From positions 1-31,598 of the forward strand of contig DASZVN010000162.1 of NCBI GenBank assembly GCA_035547055.1: DNA of 31,598 nucleotides. Reading direction: 5' to 3'. Shown in pieces: positions 1-7,954 of this stretch (its first letter is position 1; every line of letters begins with the position of its first letter). The stretch comes from DASZVN01 sp035547055 (lineage in GTDB: Bacteria > Pseudomonadota > Alphaproteobacteria > Rhizobiales > Methylopilaceae). Under the pieces are notes generated by a model. It had not been told where the DNA came from, did no database searches, and saw only the letters and a program-made list of their open reading frames with translations. The position numbers and the translations under genes are program-made.

Positions 1-714
1 AGCCTGCGCGAGCGGCTGGCGGCGCAATTCCCGGTGCTGTCGCTCGAGGAGCGGCTGGCCCTTGTCGCCCGCCTCGTGCCCGGCCGCAAGGTTTTCACCA
101 CCAGCCTCGGCCTCGAAGACCAGGCCGTCACCCATGCCATCTTCGCCCAGCGCCTGCCGATCGAGGTGGTGACGCTCGATACCGGCCGCCTCTTCCCCGA
201 GACCTACGATCTCTGGGCCGCGACCGAGGAGCGCTATGCCCGCCGCATCAGGGGCCTCTCGCCCGACGCCGCCGCCGTCGAGGCGCTGATCGCCGACCAG
301 GGCATCAACGGCTTCCGCTACGGCGTCGACATGCGCAAGGCCTGCTGCTTCGTCCGCAAGGTGGTGCCGCTGAAGCGCGCGCTCGGCGGCGCCTCGGCCT
401 GGATCACGGGCCTCCGCGGCGACCAGTCGCTGAATCGCGCCACCATGGTGTTCGCCGAGCAGGACTCCGCCCATCGCGTGCTCAAGGTGAACCCGCTGCT
501 CGACTGGTCGCGCGACGACGTCGTCGCCTACGTCACCGAGCGCGGCGTTCCCTACAACCCGCTGCACGACCGAGGCTTCCTCTCGATCGGCTGTGCCCCC
601 TGCACCCGCGCGGTGAAGCCGGGCGAGCCCGAGCGCGCCGGCCGCTGGTGGTGGGAGGACGAAGCCAAGAAGGAATGCGGCCTCCACGAAGCCGCCCCCG
701 CCGAAGCCGCCTGA
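1..714 (+). CDS. cysH: Assimilatory adenylyl-sulfate (APS) reductase, 5' end outside window
   Basis: Reduces activated sulfate (APS) to sulfite with thioredoxin in cytoplasmic sulfate assimilation. The frame is open from base 1, so the true start lies upstream; the GTG at 34 is only the first start-like codon inside the window. Visible motifs are the PP-loop-like TTSLGLEDQ, the TGLRGDQS region, a CC pair encoded at 343-348 and a CxxC (Cys codons at 592-594 and 601-603). The CC...CxxC set is the [4Fe-4S] signature that separates APS reductases from PAPS-specific CysH. The C-terminal GRWWWE...KKECGLH block carries the catalytic cysteine. It is followed by cysD and cysN, the sulfurylase that makes its substrate. 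APS specificity is an inference from the cysteine motifs and fits the absence of APS kinase in CysN. Family assignment is very secure. Confidence 0.96.
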   Translation, partial: SLRERLAAQFPVLSLEERLALVARLVPGRKVFTTSLGLEDQAVTHAIFAQRLPIEVVTLDTGRLFPETYDLWAATEERYARRIRGLSPDAAAVEALIADQGINGFRYGVDMRKACCFVRKVVPLKRALGGASAWITGLRGDQSLNRATMVFAEQDSAHRVLKVNPLLDWSRDDVVAYVTERGVPYNPLHDRGFLSIGCAPCTRAVKPGEPERAGRWWWEDEAKKECGLHEAAPAEAA

Positions 715-737
715 TTGAACGGTGCCCGACACTCGCC

Positions 738-829
738 CGTCATGCCCGGCCCTGGGCGGGGCATCCACGAGTTTGCGGCGCCTGCGCAAAAGGAAGTCGT
801 GGATGGCCGGGACAAGCCCGGCCATGACG
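738..829. repeat. REP-like double-hairpin palindrome, copy 1 (cysH-cysD gap)
   Basis: Two 33-nt arms, 738-770 and 797-829, are imperfect reverse complements (CGTCATG...CCACGA against TCGTGG...CATGACG) around a 26-nt loop. Each arm also has internal dyad symmetry. The same element, in the same orientation and with a similar loop, is at 1910-2002. Repeats of this sequence type are scattered in intergenic regions of many alphaproteobacterial genomes. In RNA it would fold into a strong structure between two genes of one operon, so an effect on transcript processing or stability is possible but unproven. Confidence 0.8.
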
Positions 830-907
830 GAGGTTCGATTGCCTCCGCAACTTTCAGCCGCGGTCCCTCCCTGAGACTTGGCTTCTGAACGTGCTGGAGT
901 AGCCATC

Positions 908-1894
908 GTGCCGATCACTGCCGCCCTCCGCCGCCGCACCGATTTCGAGGATGATGCCGCGGGCCCTGCGGCCGCGCCGCCGCCGGCGGCGGTGCCGGCG
1001 CTGAGCCATCTCGACCGGCTCGAGGCCGAGGCCATCCACATCATGCGCGAGACCGTCGCCGAGGCCGAGAACCCGGTGATGCTCTACTCGATCGGCAAGG
1101 ACTCCTCGGTCCTGCTCCACCTCGCGCTGAAGGCGTTCTACCCCGGCCGCCTGCCCTTCCCGCTCCTCCATGTCGACACGACGTGGAAGTTCAAGGAGAT
1201 GATCGCCTTCCGCGACCGCCGCGCGAAGGAACTCGGGCTCGACCTCATCGTCCACATCAACCAGGACGGCGTCGCCCGCGGCGTCGGGCCGTTCACCCAC
1301 GGCTCCGAGTACCACACCGACGTGATGAAGACGCAGTCGCTCCGCCAGGCGCTCGACCAGTACAAGTTCGACGCAGCCTTCGGCGGCGCCCGCCGCGACG
1401 AGGAGAAGAGCCGCGCCAAGGAGCGGGTGTTCTCGTTCCGCAACGCCCAGCACCGCTGGGACCCGAAGCGCCAGCGGCCCGAGCCGTGGCGGCTCTACAA
1501 CGGACGCAAGCGCGCCGGCGAATCGATCCGCGTGTTCCCGCTGTCGAACTGGACCGAGCTCGACATCTGGCTCTACATCCAGCGCGAGAACATCCCGATC
1601 GTGCCGCTCTATTTCGCGGCGCCGCGCCCCGTGGTCGAGCGCGACGGCACCCTCACCCTGGTCGACGACGGGCGGATGCCGCTCGCGCCGGGCGAGGTGC
1701 CCGAGATGCGGATGGTCCGCTTCCGCACGCTCGGCTGCTATCCGCTCACCGGGGCGGTCGAGAGCAGCGCGACCACGCTTCCCGAGATCATCCGCGAGAC
1801 GATGGAGACCAAGAGCTCCGAGCGCGCCGGCCGGGTCATCGACCGCGACGGCCAGGCCTCGATGGAGCGGAAGAAGCAGGAAGGCTATTTCTAA
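908..1894 (+). CDS. cysD: Sulfate adenylyltransferase subunit 2 (ATP sulfurylase small subunit)
   Basis: Catalytic subunit of the CysDN sulfurylase, which adenylates sulfate to APS in the cytoplasm. The ATP PP-loop motif SIGKDSSVLL is at about residues 61-70, and the sequence through HVDTTWKF, GGARRDEEKSRAKER, FPLSNWTELDIWLYI and RFRTLGCYPLTGA is typical CysD. I chose the GTG at 908 because GGAG lies 8 nt before it; a TTG at 878 would add 10 residues but has no ribosome binding site. This gives 328 aa, somewhat longer than the usual 300 or so, owing to an Ala/Pro-rich N-terminal extension. It lies between cysH and cysN, separated from each by a copy of the same palindromic repeat. Confidence 0.95.
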   Translation: MPITAALRRRTDFEDDAAGPAAAPPPAAVPALSHLDRLEAEAIHIMRETVAEAENPVMLYSIGKDSSVLLHLALKAFYPGRLPFPLLHVDTTWKFKEMIAFRDRRAKELGLDLIVHINQDGVARGVGPFTHGSEYHTDVMKTQSLRQALDQYKFDAAFGGARRDEEKSRAKERVFSFRNAQHRWDPKRQRPEPWRLYNGRKRAGESIRVFPLSNWTELDIWLYIQRENIPIVPLYFAAPRPVVERDGTLTLVDDGRMPLAPGEVPEMRMVRFRTLGCYPLTGAVESSATTLPEIIRETMETKSSERAGRVIDRDGQASMERKKQEGYF

Positions 1895-1909
1895 TGGCCG
1901 CCGTCACCG

Positions 1910-2002
1910 CGTCATGCCCGGACTTGGTCCGGGCATCCACGAGTTTGCAGCGCGGCGGCGAAAGGAAAGTCGTGGATGGCCGGGACAGGCCCGGCCGTGA
2001 CG
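1910..2002. repeat. REP-like double-hairpin palindrome, copy 2 (cysD-cysN gap)
   Basis: Arms at 1910-1942 and 1970-2002 (33 nt each) are imperfect reverse complements and match copy 1 at 738-829 in sequence, arm length, orientation and loop (GTTTGC...GGAAAGT). The left arm contains a perfect smaller hairpin, ATGCCCGGAC - TTG - GTCCGGGCAT. The element starts only 15 nt after the cysD stop and ends 29 nt before the cysN start, filling most of the gap. Confidence 0.82.
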
Positions 2003-2031
2003 GCGCTGGGCACACGGTAAAGGTCTGAGAT

Positions 2032-3678
2032 ATGGCGGCGTGGCCGGACCCGATCGACTTTTCCTTCGAGCGCTTCGTCGCGGCCCAGGAGAACAAGAGC
2101 CTCCTCCGCTTCATCACCTGCGGCTCGGTCGACGACGGCAAGTCGACCCTGATCGGGCGCCTGCTCTACGAGAGCAAGCTCCTGTTCGACGACCAGCTCG
2201 CCGCGCTCGACGCCGACTCGCGCAAGTTCGGCACCCAGGCCGGCAAGCTCGATTTCGCCCTCCTGGTCGACGGCCTCGCCGCCGAGCGCGAGCAGGGCAT
2301 CACGATCGACGTCGCCTATCGCTACTTCACCACCGACCGGCGCAAGTTCATCGTCGCCGACACGCCCGGCCACGAGCAGTACACCCGCAACATGGCGACC
2401 GGCGCCTCGACCGCCGAGGTCGCCGTCATCCTGGTCGACGCCAGGAAGGGCCTGACCCGGCAGACCCGGCGCCACAGCCTGATCGTCTCGATGGTCGGCG
2501 TGAAGCACGTCGCGCTCGCGATCAACAAGATGGACCTGGTCGACTGGTCGCCGGAGATCTTCGCCCAGATCGAGCGGGATTTCCGCGCCTTCGCCGCCGG
2601 GCTCGGCTTCGACGGCATCGCCTGCATCCCGCTGTCGGCGCTGAACGGCGACAACGTCGTCGCCGGCTCGGCCAACGCCCCCTGGTATGGCGGCCCGACG
2701 CTGCTCGGCTATCTCGAGACGGTGGAGGTGGCGCCGCCGACCGCGGGGCAGCCGTTCCGCCTGCCGGTGCAGTGGGTCAACCGGCCCGACCTCGATTTCC
2801 GCGGCTATGCCGGCCTGATCGCCCGCGGCGAGGTGCGGCCCGGCATGGCGGTCGTCGCCCAGCCCTCGGGCCAGGCGAGCCGCGTCGCCCGGATCGTGAC
2901 CTATGGCGGCGACCTCCCGGTCGCGGTCGCCGGGCAGTCGGTGACGCTGACGCTGACCGATGCGATCGACGTGTCGCGGGGCGACGTCCTCGCCGCCGCC
3001 GACCGGCCGGCGCTCGTCGCGGAGCGGCTCGACGTGCGGCTGCTGTGGATGGCCGAGCGGCCGGTGCGGCCGGGCCAGTCGTTCCTGATGAAGCTCGGCA
3101 CCGCGACCGCGGCAGTGACGGTCGAGGCGGTGCGGAGCTCGGTCGACCTCGAGTCGCTGGCGCGCGAGCCCGCGACCCAGCTCGCGCTGAACGCCATCGG
3201 CGACTGCGTCCTCGTCGCCGACCGCGCGATCGCCTTCGACCCCTATTCCGCCAACCGCGAGACCGGCGGCCTGATCCTGATCGATCGCGACGGCTACGAC
3301 ACCGTCGCGATGGGCTTCGTCAACGACGCGGCCACGGTCCCGGCTCCGGCCACGGCCGAGATCGCCGCGCCCGCCGCGCCGCCCCCGGCGGAGGCGGCCG
3401 ACCAGGCGCTGCGGTGGATCGCCGCGACCAGCGACCGGCCGTGGCGGAGCCTCGCCAAGGCGGTGTCGTGGCGCGCCACCGGCAGCATCGACACGACGAT
3501 CCTGGCCTTCGTCTTCACCGGCAACCTCAAGGTCGCCGCGGCGATCGGCGGCACCGAGGTGTTCACCAAGATCGCGCTCTACTTCATCCACGAGCGGATC
3601 TGGTCGCGCCTCTCCTTCGGCCTCGGCCCGGAGGCGAAGGCCGCGCTGAAGGCGCGGCGCGAGGGGAAGAGGCAGTAG
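2032..3678 (+). CDS. cysN: Sulfate adenylyltransferase subunit 1 (GTPase) fused to a C-terminal DUF2061 domain
   Basis: GTPase subunit that couples GTP hydrolysis to sulfate adenylation by CysD. Residues 20 to about 430 form an EF-Tu-like GTPase and two beta-barrels: G1 GSVDDGKST (31-39), the AEREQGITIDVAYRYF switch region, G3 DTPGHEQYTRNM, G4 NKMD. After an Ala/Pro-rich linker (about 428-458) comes a segment at about 473-524 with KAVSWRATGSIDT, VFTGN, a TKIALY block and HERIW. This matches my memory of DUF2061, a short presumed membrane domain of unknown function. NodQ/CysNC-type proteins carry APS kinase here instead; no second P-loop is visible. ATG at 2032 has an upstream AAAGG. The gene runs convergently into the amidase with 7 nt between stops. 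Confidence 0.93.
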   Translation: MAAWPDPIDFSFERFVAAQENKSLLRFITCGSVDDGKSTLIGRLLYESKLLFDDQLAALDADSRKFGTQAGKLDFALLVDGLAAEREQGITIDVAYRYFTTDRRKFIVADTPGHEQYTRNMATGASTAEVAVILVDARKGLTRQTRRHSLIVSMVGVKHVALAINKMDLVDWSPEIFAQIERDFRAFAAGLGFDGIACIPLSALNGDNVVAGSANAPWYGGPTLLGYLETVEVAPPTAGQPFRLPVQWVNRPDLDFRGYAGLIARGEVRPGMAVVAQPSGQASRVARIVTYGGDLPVAVAGQSVTLTLTDAIDVSRGDVLAAADRPALVAERLDVRLLWMAERPVRPGQSFLMKLGTATAAVTVEAVRSSVDLESLAREPATQLALNAIGDCVLVADRAIAFDPYSANRETGGLILIDRDGYDTVAMGFVNDAATVPAPATAEIAAPAAPPPAEAADQALRWIAATSDRPWRSLAKAVSWRATGSIDTTILAFVFTGNLKVAAAIGGTEVFTKIALYFIHERIWSRLSFGLGPEAKAALKARREGKRQ

Positions 3679-3685
3679 GGCCGGA

Positions 3686-5185
3686 CTACGCCGCGAGCGC
3701 TTCCAGGTCGGGCGCGACGAAGCCGCCGAGGCGCTCCTCCACGGCGGCGGCGAAGGCGAGCGCGGTGCGGTCCTCCAGGAACGCCGAGACCGCCTGGACG
3801 CCGGCCGGGAGGCCGCCGACGCGGTGCGGCATCGGCACCGCCACCGACGGCAGGTTCACCACCGTGATCAGCCCGGGCCAGATCAGGTTGTCGAGATAGG
3901 GCCTGGTGCCGCCGCCGACCGTGATGGTGCGGTGCATCTGGGCGGTGTGGTCGACGCCGGAATGATCGTGCGGGAACGCCACCGTCGTCATTACCGGGCA
4001 GAGCAGGATGTCGTAGTCCCGGAAGAACGCCTCCCAGGCCCAGCGCATCCGCTCGCGCTTCTCCAGGAGGATCAGCCAGTCGCGGAGCGACTGCGCCGGC
4101 GCCCGCCCGACCCGCGCCGCCCAGCCCTGGTCGGCCGGGTCGAGCCCGCGGCTCGCCTCGACATAGGCGGCGAAGGCCGCGTCGTCGAGCCCGGTGCCCC
4201 AGGCGCCGAACAGGGTCGCGGTGTAGATGGCATGGCTCTCGGCCGGGTCGATCGCCGGCCGCGCCGCGGTGACGGTGACGCCCGCGCGGCGGAGGTCGTC
4301 GGCGAAGCGGGCGATGGCGTCGAGATAGGCCGGCTCGACCGGATAGTCGCGGTCGTCGGCCCAGAGCGCGACGCGGAAATCGGCGAGGTGCCGGCGCCTG
4401 GGCGGCGGCAGCCGCCACGCCTTGCCCTTGCGGTCGAGCGCGCCGGGCCGGGCGATGACGTCGAGCGCGCGCTCGAGGTCGGCCGCGCTCCGCGCCAAGG
4501 GCCCGCCGACGCCCATCTCCGGCGCCGTCAGCGCGCCGGGCGGCGGCGGGATGTGGCCGCGCAGCGGCACCAGGCCGAAACTCGGCTTCAGCCCGAACAC
4601 GCCGTTGAAATGGGCCGGGCAGCGGATCGAGCCGCCGATGTCGGAGCCGATGTCGAGCGGCGCCATCCCGGTCGCGACCGCGACCGCCGCTCCGCCCGAG
4701 GAGCCGCCGGCCGAGCGGCCGAGATCCCACGGATTGCGGGTGACGCCGTAGACCGCGTTGTAGGTCTGGTGGTCGCCGGCGCCCTCGGGCGTGTTGGTCT
4801 TGCCGAAGATCACCGCGCCCGCCGCGCGAAGGCTCTCGACGAGGTCGGCGTCCCGGGTCGGGCGGTGATCCTTGAGCGCGACGATGCCGCAGGTCGCCGG
4901 CATGCCGGCCACCTCGTAGGTGTCCTTGACCGTCATCGGCAGGCCGTGGAGCGGACCGAGGCTCCGCCCGGCGGCGCGGGCCTCGTCGGCGGCGCGGGCC
5001 GCGCCGCGCGCCGCCGCCTCGTCGAGCGCGACGACGGCGTTGACCGTCGGGTTGACCTGCCGCACGCGGGCGAGGTGGAGATCGAGCAGCTCGGCCGCGC
5101 TGATCGCGCGCCGCTCCATCAGCGCGATCTGCTCGCCGGCCGTCGCGAAGGTCGGATCGGACCCGGTGCTCGCCGCGACTGCCAT
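3686..5185 (-). CDS. Amidase signature family enzyme
   Basis: Amide hydrolase of the GatA/amidase signature family. The Ser-cisSer-Lys triad is visible: K87 in TVKDTYE, S162 in GRSAGGSSGG and S186 in GSDIGGSIR, with the 24-residue spacing between the serines known from fatty acid amide hydrolase. The ATG at 5185 gives 499 aa, normal for the family, and follows a purine-rich GGCGAGGG. The frame stays open further upstream, but that stretch reads as low-complexity Arg/Pro and is unlikely to be translated. No gatB or gatC is nearby, so it is probably not the tRNA amidotransferase subunit. It could be a general amidase, aryl-acylamidase or similar; the substrate cannot be told from sequence. Confidence 0.92.
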   Translation of the reverse strand: MAVAASTGSDPTFATAGEQIALMERRAISAAELLDLHLARVRQVNPTVNAVVALDEAAARGAARAADEARAAGRSLGPLHGLPMTVKDTYEVAGMPATCGIVALKDHRPTRDADLVESLRAAGAVIFGKTNTPEGAGDHQTYNAVYGVTRNPWDLGRSAGGSSGGAAVAVATGMAPLDIGSDIGGSIRCPAHFNGVFGLKPSFGLVPLRGHIPPPPGALTAPEMGVGGPLARSAADLERALDVIARPGALDRKGKAWRLPPPRRRHLADFRVALWADDRDYPVEPAYLDAIARFADDLRRAGVTVTAARPAIDPAESHAIYTATLFGAWGTGLDDAAFAAYVEASRGLDPADQGWAARVGRAPAQSLRDWLILLEKRERMRWAWEAFFRDYDILLCPVMTTVAFPHDHSGVDHTAQMHRTITVGGGTRPYLDNLIWPGLITVVNLPSVAVPMPHRVGGLPAGVQAVSAFLEDRTALAFAAAVEERLGGFVAPDLEALAA

Positions 5186-5260
5186 GCCCTCGCCTTGCCT
5201 CCCCGTCGGCGCCGGACCGGCACGCTTCGCCAGCGCGGCAAAGTCGCCGCCGAATGCACC

Positions 5261-5284
5261 CGCCGCTGCCGTGCGGCAGCGGCG
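5261..5284 (-). terminator. Strong GC hairpin downstream of the RTX gene
   Basis: A perfect 10-bp stem (CGCCGCTGCC / GGCAGCGGCG) with a 4-nt GTGC loop lies 14 nt beyond the stop codon of the minus-strand RTX gene and before the amidase start. There is no T-tract after it, so it may be a weak or Rho-assisted terminator, or an mRNA 3'-end stabiliser. Confidence 0.45.
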
Positions 5285-5297
5285 CCGATCGCCCGGC

Positions 5298-7127
5298 TCA
5301 GAAGATATGGAAGTCCGCCGCGGTGAGCTTGGCCGGATGATCGGCCAGCACCGCGAACTCCACCGCCGAAAGCGATCCGGTGCCGTCGGCATCGTAATAG
5401 AGGGCGCCGGTGTGGCTGTTGTAGATGATGCGGTCGCTCGCGTCGTGAGCCGTGTTGCCCGTGCCCTCGAAGAACGCCGCTGCGGCGAGCGTCCCGACCG
5501 CGCCGGCCGCGGTGAAGATCGTGTGGTCGAGCGCGATCTTGTCCTGCCCGTGGGCGAAGTCGGTGATGGTGTCGACGTTCGTCTTGGACAGCGCGGTGTT
5601 GAAGATGAAGGTGTCGTGGCCGGCGCCGCCGGTCAGCGTGTCCTTGCCGAGCTCGCCGTTCAGCTTGTTGTCACCGGCGTCGCCGACCAGGACGTCGTTG
5701 TGGGCGCTGCCCGCCAGCCCTTCGATCGATACATAGGTGTCGCCGGCAGCATCGCCGGTATTGGTGGACGGCGTGGCCAGGCTGGCGTGGACGCCGGTGA
5801 GATTGGCCGCGTCGTTGTAGGAGGCGAAGTCGAAGCCGGCGCCGCCGTTCATCTTGTCGGCGCCCGCACGCCCGGTGAGGACGTTGTTGCCGCCGTTGCC
5901 GGTCAGGACATCGTCGTAGTTCGAGCCCTGGAGGTTCTCGATCGAGATGTAGGTGTCGCCGGCGGCATCGCCGGTGTTGGTGGCCGGCTTCGCGAGACTG
6001 GCGTGGACGCCGGCCTTCGCCGTGAAATAGGAGGCGGTGTCGGTGCCGCCGCCACCGTTCAGCACGTCGGCCCCGCCCCCGCCCTCCAGAACGTTGTCGG
6101 CCGCATTGCCGATGAGGTGATCGTTGCCGCCGCCGCCGACGAGGCCGTTGATGCCGACATAGGTGTCGCCCTTGGCATCGCCGGTGTTCACCTTGGGATT
6201 GGCAAGGCTGGCGGTGACGGCGACATCGTTGTCGCTGGTGCCGTCGGCCGTGCGGGCGAAGGAATAGTCGGCGAAGGTGAAGCCGCTGCTGCCGCCGCTC
6301 TCGAGCTTGTCGGCGCCCTGCCCGCCAATCAGGAAGCTCGCCCCGCTGGCCGCGCCGATCAGCGTGTCGTCGCCGAAGGTGCCCTCGAGGCCCTCGATCC
6401 CGATATAGGTGTCGCCCTTGGCGTCGCCGGTATTCATCTTGGGATCGGCGAGGCTGGCGGTGATCGGTCCGAGATTCAGCACCGAGTCGACGTTTCCGAG
6501 CGCCGCCGAGCTGAAATAGGAGGCGATGTCGAGGCCGCCGGCGCCGCCGTTCAGGACATCCGCGCCGGTCCCGCCGACGAGGAAGTCGTTGTCCGCGCCG
6601 CCGAGAAGCTTGTCGTTTCCGCCCTCGCCGAACAGGACGTCGTGGCCGGCGCCGCCCGACAGGACGTCGTTGCCGTTGTCGCCGAAGAAGGAGTCGTTGC
6701 CGTTGCCGCCGGTCAGCTTGTCCGCGACCGCATTGCCGAAAGCGCCCCATTCGTCGCCGCCGCTGCCGGCGGCGAAGCTGTAGCTCCAGCTCTGATAGGC
6801 GCCGGCGACGCCCTGGTGCTCGGCAGAGATGCCCTGCAGCAGCGTCGTGATGGCGATGCCGGCGGTGGTGAGGACGGCGATCGGCGTCGTGCTGCCGTGG
6901 AAGTTCTCGTCGATCTCGTTGACGGTGCCGCCGGTCGGCTTGCCGTTGGCGTCATAGGTGAAGCCGCTTCCCTTCACCACGAGATCCGCGCTGGCGCCGG
7001 ACACTGCGAAGGACGTGGCGGTCTTCGCCGAGGTCGACCCGCCGGCGAGAATAGAGAAAGGAAAGAAGCTGCCGGTCGTGAAGTCGATCGGCTGCGCGGT
7101 GTGAACCGTGATGGTGAAGGTGCTCAT
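5298..7127 (-). CDS. RTX-type calcium-binding repeat protein, probable type I secretion substrate
   Basis: 609-aa acidic, Gly/Asp-rich protein. Residues 1 to about 135 are a non-repetitive N-terminal domain I do not recognise. From about 137 onward there are many GGxGxDxLxG nonapeptides, which in this family bind calcium and fold as a beta-roll. They are interleaved with four copies of a 70-80 residue unit containing NTGDA-x-GDTY-x-x-I-x-x-L. The last ~90 residues (DTITDFAHGQDKI, then a DADGTGS calcium loop) resemble the serralysin-type C-terminal domain, and the protein ends in DFHIF, like type I secretion signals with hydrophobic C-termini. There is no N-terminal signal peptide. GGGGA precedes ATG 7127. 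No ABC exporter or membrane-fusion gene is in the window, and no enzymatic domain is evident. Confidence 0.9.
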   Translation of the reverse strand: MSTFTITVHTAQPIDFTTGSFFPFSILAGGSTSAKTATSFAVSGASADLVVKGSGFTYDANGKPTGGTVNEIDENFHGSTTPIAVLTTAGIAITTLLQGISAEHQGVAGAYQSWSYSFAAGSGGDEWGAFGNAVADKLTGGNGNDSFFGDNGNDVLSGGAGHDVLFGEGGNDKLLGGADNDFLVGGTGADVLNGGAGGLDIASYFSSAALGNVDSVLNLGPITASLADPKMNTGDAKGDTYIGIEGLEGTFGDDTLIGAASGASFLIGGQGADKLESGGSSGFTFADYSFARTADGTSDNDVAVTASLANPKVNTGDAKGDTYVGINGLVGGGGNDHLIGNAADNVLEGGGGADVLNGGGGTDTASYFTAKAGVHASLAKPATNTGDAAGDTYISIENLQGSNYDDVLTGNGGNNVLTGRAGADKMNGGAGFDFASYNDAANLTGVHASLATPSTNTGDAAGDTYVSIEGLAGSAHNDVLVGDAGDNKLNGELGKDTLTGGAGHDTFIFNTALSKTNVDTITDFAHGQDKIALDHTIFTAAGAVGTLAAAAFFEGTGNTAHDASDRIIYNSHTGALYYDADGTGSLSAVEFAVLADHPAKLTAADFHIF

Positions 7128-7302
7128 GGCGTTTCCCCGAAGACCGGCGCCGAAGAAGTGGCGGCGCCAACCTGTTCCCCCGTTTCAGCGTCCGTTGCGG
7201 ACAGCCGCGTCCCTCGTCTTGGACAGGCCTCGCGCAGACCGCGCGATCGCGCGCTATTCTTCATCCCGGCCGGGGCGGCGGTAAAGCCCCTCTTCCTGGG
7301 TA

Positions 7303-7334
7303 GTTGCATGCAACGCATCGTTGCACGCGATGCG
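7303..7334. promoter_or_regulatory. Palindrome pair in the RTX / DUF3237 divergent region
   Basis: The 287-nt region between the divergent RTX gene and the DUF3237 gene contains a perfect 12-bp palindrome GTTGCATGCAAC (7303-7314). It is followed by CGCATCG (7314-7320) and CGATGCG (7328-7334), a 7-bp inverted repeat with a 7-nt loop. The GTTGCA motif recurs as CGTTGCAC in the loop. The placement suggests a regulator binding site, but this is inference. Nothing else stands out in the region. Confidence 0.4.
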
Positions 7335-7414
7335 CGAGCCCACGGCATGGCGCGTGCCCGCCGCAATTGGCTATGGTCCGCCGGCGCCGCAGCCGGCGCG
7401 GGAGACCATCGGCC

Positions 7415-7918
7415 ATGGACGACGACGCGGCGCTCAGCCTCCGCTACACCCACGTTTTCGACATCAGGATCAATTTCGACCGGCGCTGGACGACCGATCC
7501 CCTGCCCGGCGGCACCACCCGCTACGGCTACACCTCGGTCGGCGAAGGCTCGACCATCAGCGGCCCGCGGCTGAACGGCGTGGTGGTGGACTATAGCGGG
7601 GCCGACTGGCCGGCGATCCGCCCCGACGGCGTGGTCGAGCTCGAGGCCCACTACATGCTGCAGGCCGACGACGGCGCCCTGATCTACATCCGCAACTCGG
7701 GCTACGTGCACCGCCTGCCGCCCGAGCCGTGGAAAGTGGAGGCGGGCGCGCTGGCCGGTGCCGGCTATTTCCGCTGCACGCCCTATTTCCGCGCGCCGGC
7801 GGGGCCGCACGAATGGCTGAACCACACCGTCCTGATCGGCGTCGGCAAGCGCATGCCGAAAGTCGCGCCGGACGATCCGCCCGACCACTCCCTGTTCCGC
7901 TACTACGCGATTCTCTGA
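7415..7918 (+). CDS. DUF3237 domain protein
   Basis: 167-aa protein that I recognise as DUF3237: an N-terminal LRYTHVFDIRINF strand, a GYTSVGEGSTISGPRLNG region, the DGVVELEAHYMLQADDGALIYIRNSGY core and a C-terminal YFRCTPYFRAPAGPHEWLNHTVLIGVGKR block. Family members are small beta-barrel-like proteins of unknown function. No signal peptide or membrane segment is visible, so it is probably cytoplasmic. I chose ATG 7415, which has GGAG 10 nt upstream; the open frame extends to 7304 but that part is Arg-rich and does not look like the family. It is divergent from the RTX gene and has no obvious functional partner nearby. Confidence 0.85.
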   Translation: MDDDAALSLRYTHVFDIRINFDRRWTTDPLPGGTTRYGYTSVGEGSTISGPRLNGVVVDYSGADWPAIRPDGVVELEAHYMLQADDGALIYIRNSGYVHRLPPEPWKVEAGALAGAGYFRCTPYFRAPAGPHEWLNHTVLIGVGKRMPKVAPDDPPDHSLFRYYAIL

Positions 7919-7954
7919 CCTGGGCTCGATTCGAGCAGGATGAGTCGCGCGGAA

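Noticed and set aside
1912..3591. 559-codon minus-strand frame opposite cysN
   Set aside because: Shadow of the GTPase gene; Arg/Asp/Gly-rich translation without motifs.
3445..3678. APS kinase domain at the CysN C-terminus
   Set aside because: No second P-loop (GxSGxGKS) or APS kinase motif is present; the segment fits DUF2061.
3686..5185. Amidase as GatA of the tRNA amidotransferase
   Set aside because: No gatB or gatC next to it, and the sequence between motifs is more like general amidases; the assignment was kept broad.
5724..6441. Regularly spaced DNA repeats resembling a CRISPR array
   Set aside because: The spacing (210-250 nt) and in-frame conservation show that they encode protein repeats of the RTX gene; no Cas gene or short repeat-spacer structure is present.
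4920..7574. 884-codon plus-strand frame across the amidase and RTX genes
   Set aside because: It lies opposite two well-supported genes; the Val/Ala/Gly-rich repetitiveness is a mirror of the RTX repeats.
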